DNA of 33,347 nt from Gammaproteobacteria bacterium. GTDB taxonomy: Bacteria; Pseudomonadota; Gammaproteobacteria; JAGOUN01. Below are positions 33,295 to 33,347 of the stretch, one piece after another. The notes beneath the pieces are model-generated. The model made no database searches, was not told where the DNA came from, and saw nothing but the letters and a program-made list of their open reading frames with translations. Every line of letters begins with the position of its first letter. The stretch's first letter is position 1. Both the position numbers and the translations under genes were made by a program. Location of the stretch: NCBI GenBank assembly GCA_018061255.1, contig JAGOUN010000007.1:1-33347 (forward strand), in the 5' to 3' direction.

Positions 33295-33347
33295 AAAAAT
33301 GGTTGATTTTTATTGGCAAAACTGAGATGTTTGTTTTTTTGTTTTTT
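33295..33347. other. AT-rich spacer to the window edge
   Basis: The last 53 bases are AT-rich with T runs and no ORF. They may hold a terminator for the virB operon, but no stable stem is seen in the part present. Confidence 0.3.

Overview
The window reads as chromosome of a gammaproteobacterium with AT-rich codon use. The gene set (hemL, rubredoxin, hemJ, dksA, typA, gpsA, secB) and the order rhodanese-grxC-secB-gpsA, which matches enterobacterial yibN-grxC-secB-gpsA, support this. The combination of phenylalanine hydroxylase, a histone H1-like protein, a vir-type type IV secretion locus and a probable Csr-type RNA suggests the Legionella/Coxiella side of the class. That placement is inference; no 16S rRNA gene is present.

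Layout. Positions 1-6700 hold housekeeping genes: ttcA, a rhomboid protease, dksA, a ZIP metal transporter, an APC permease, hemL, a short rubredoxin, hemJ and tRNA-Arg(TCG). Positions 6800-13850 hold a lysine-rich H1-like protein, gstA, a thioredoxin-like ferredoxin and thioesterase pair, the gpsA-secB-grxC-rhodanese cluster, and typA-wrbA-yjdM. Positions 13834-14587 have no protein gene. The minus strand there carries nine ANGGA motifs, several in hairpin loops, between a promoter-like sequence and a GC-rich hairpin. This looks like a CsrA-sequestering small RNA and is the most interesting non-coding signal in the window.

Positions 14588-23615 are mixed: a glycine-zipper lipoprotein, crcB, a phosphopantetheinyl transferase, birA, an EEP-family hydrolase, a GyrI-like protein, a YaiI-family protein, an unknown protein, phhB-phhA, a fused tandem deoxynucleoside kinase and an EamA transporter.

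From about 23640 to the right edge runs one compact operon, virB2-B3-B4-B5-(B7-like)-lipoprotein-B6-B8-B9-B10-B11-lipoprotein, with a good sigma70-type promoter in front. Most junctions overlap or nearly touch, so the genes are probably transcribed together and form a P-type (VirB/Trw/Lvh-like) T4SS. The two flanking lipoproteins are paralogues sharing an ACSHENP start and sit at the position where entry-exclusion genes lie in IncN/IncW plasmids. No virD4, relaxase or integrase is visible; they may lie beyond the right edge.
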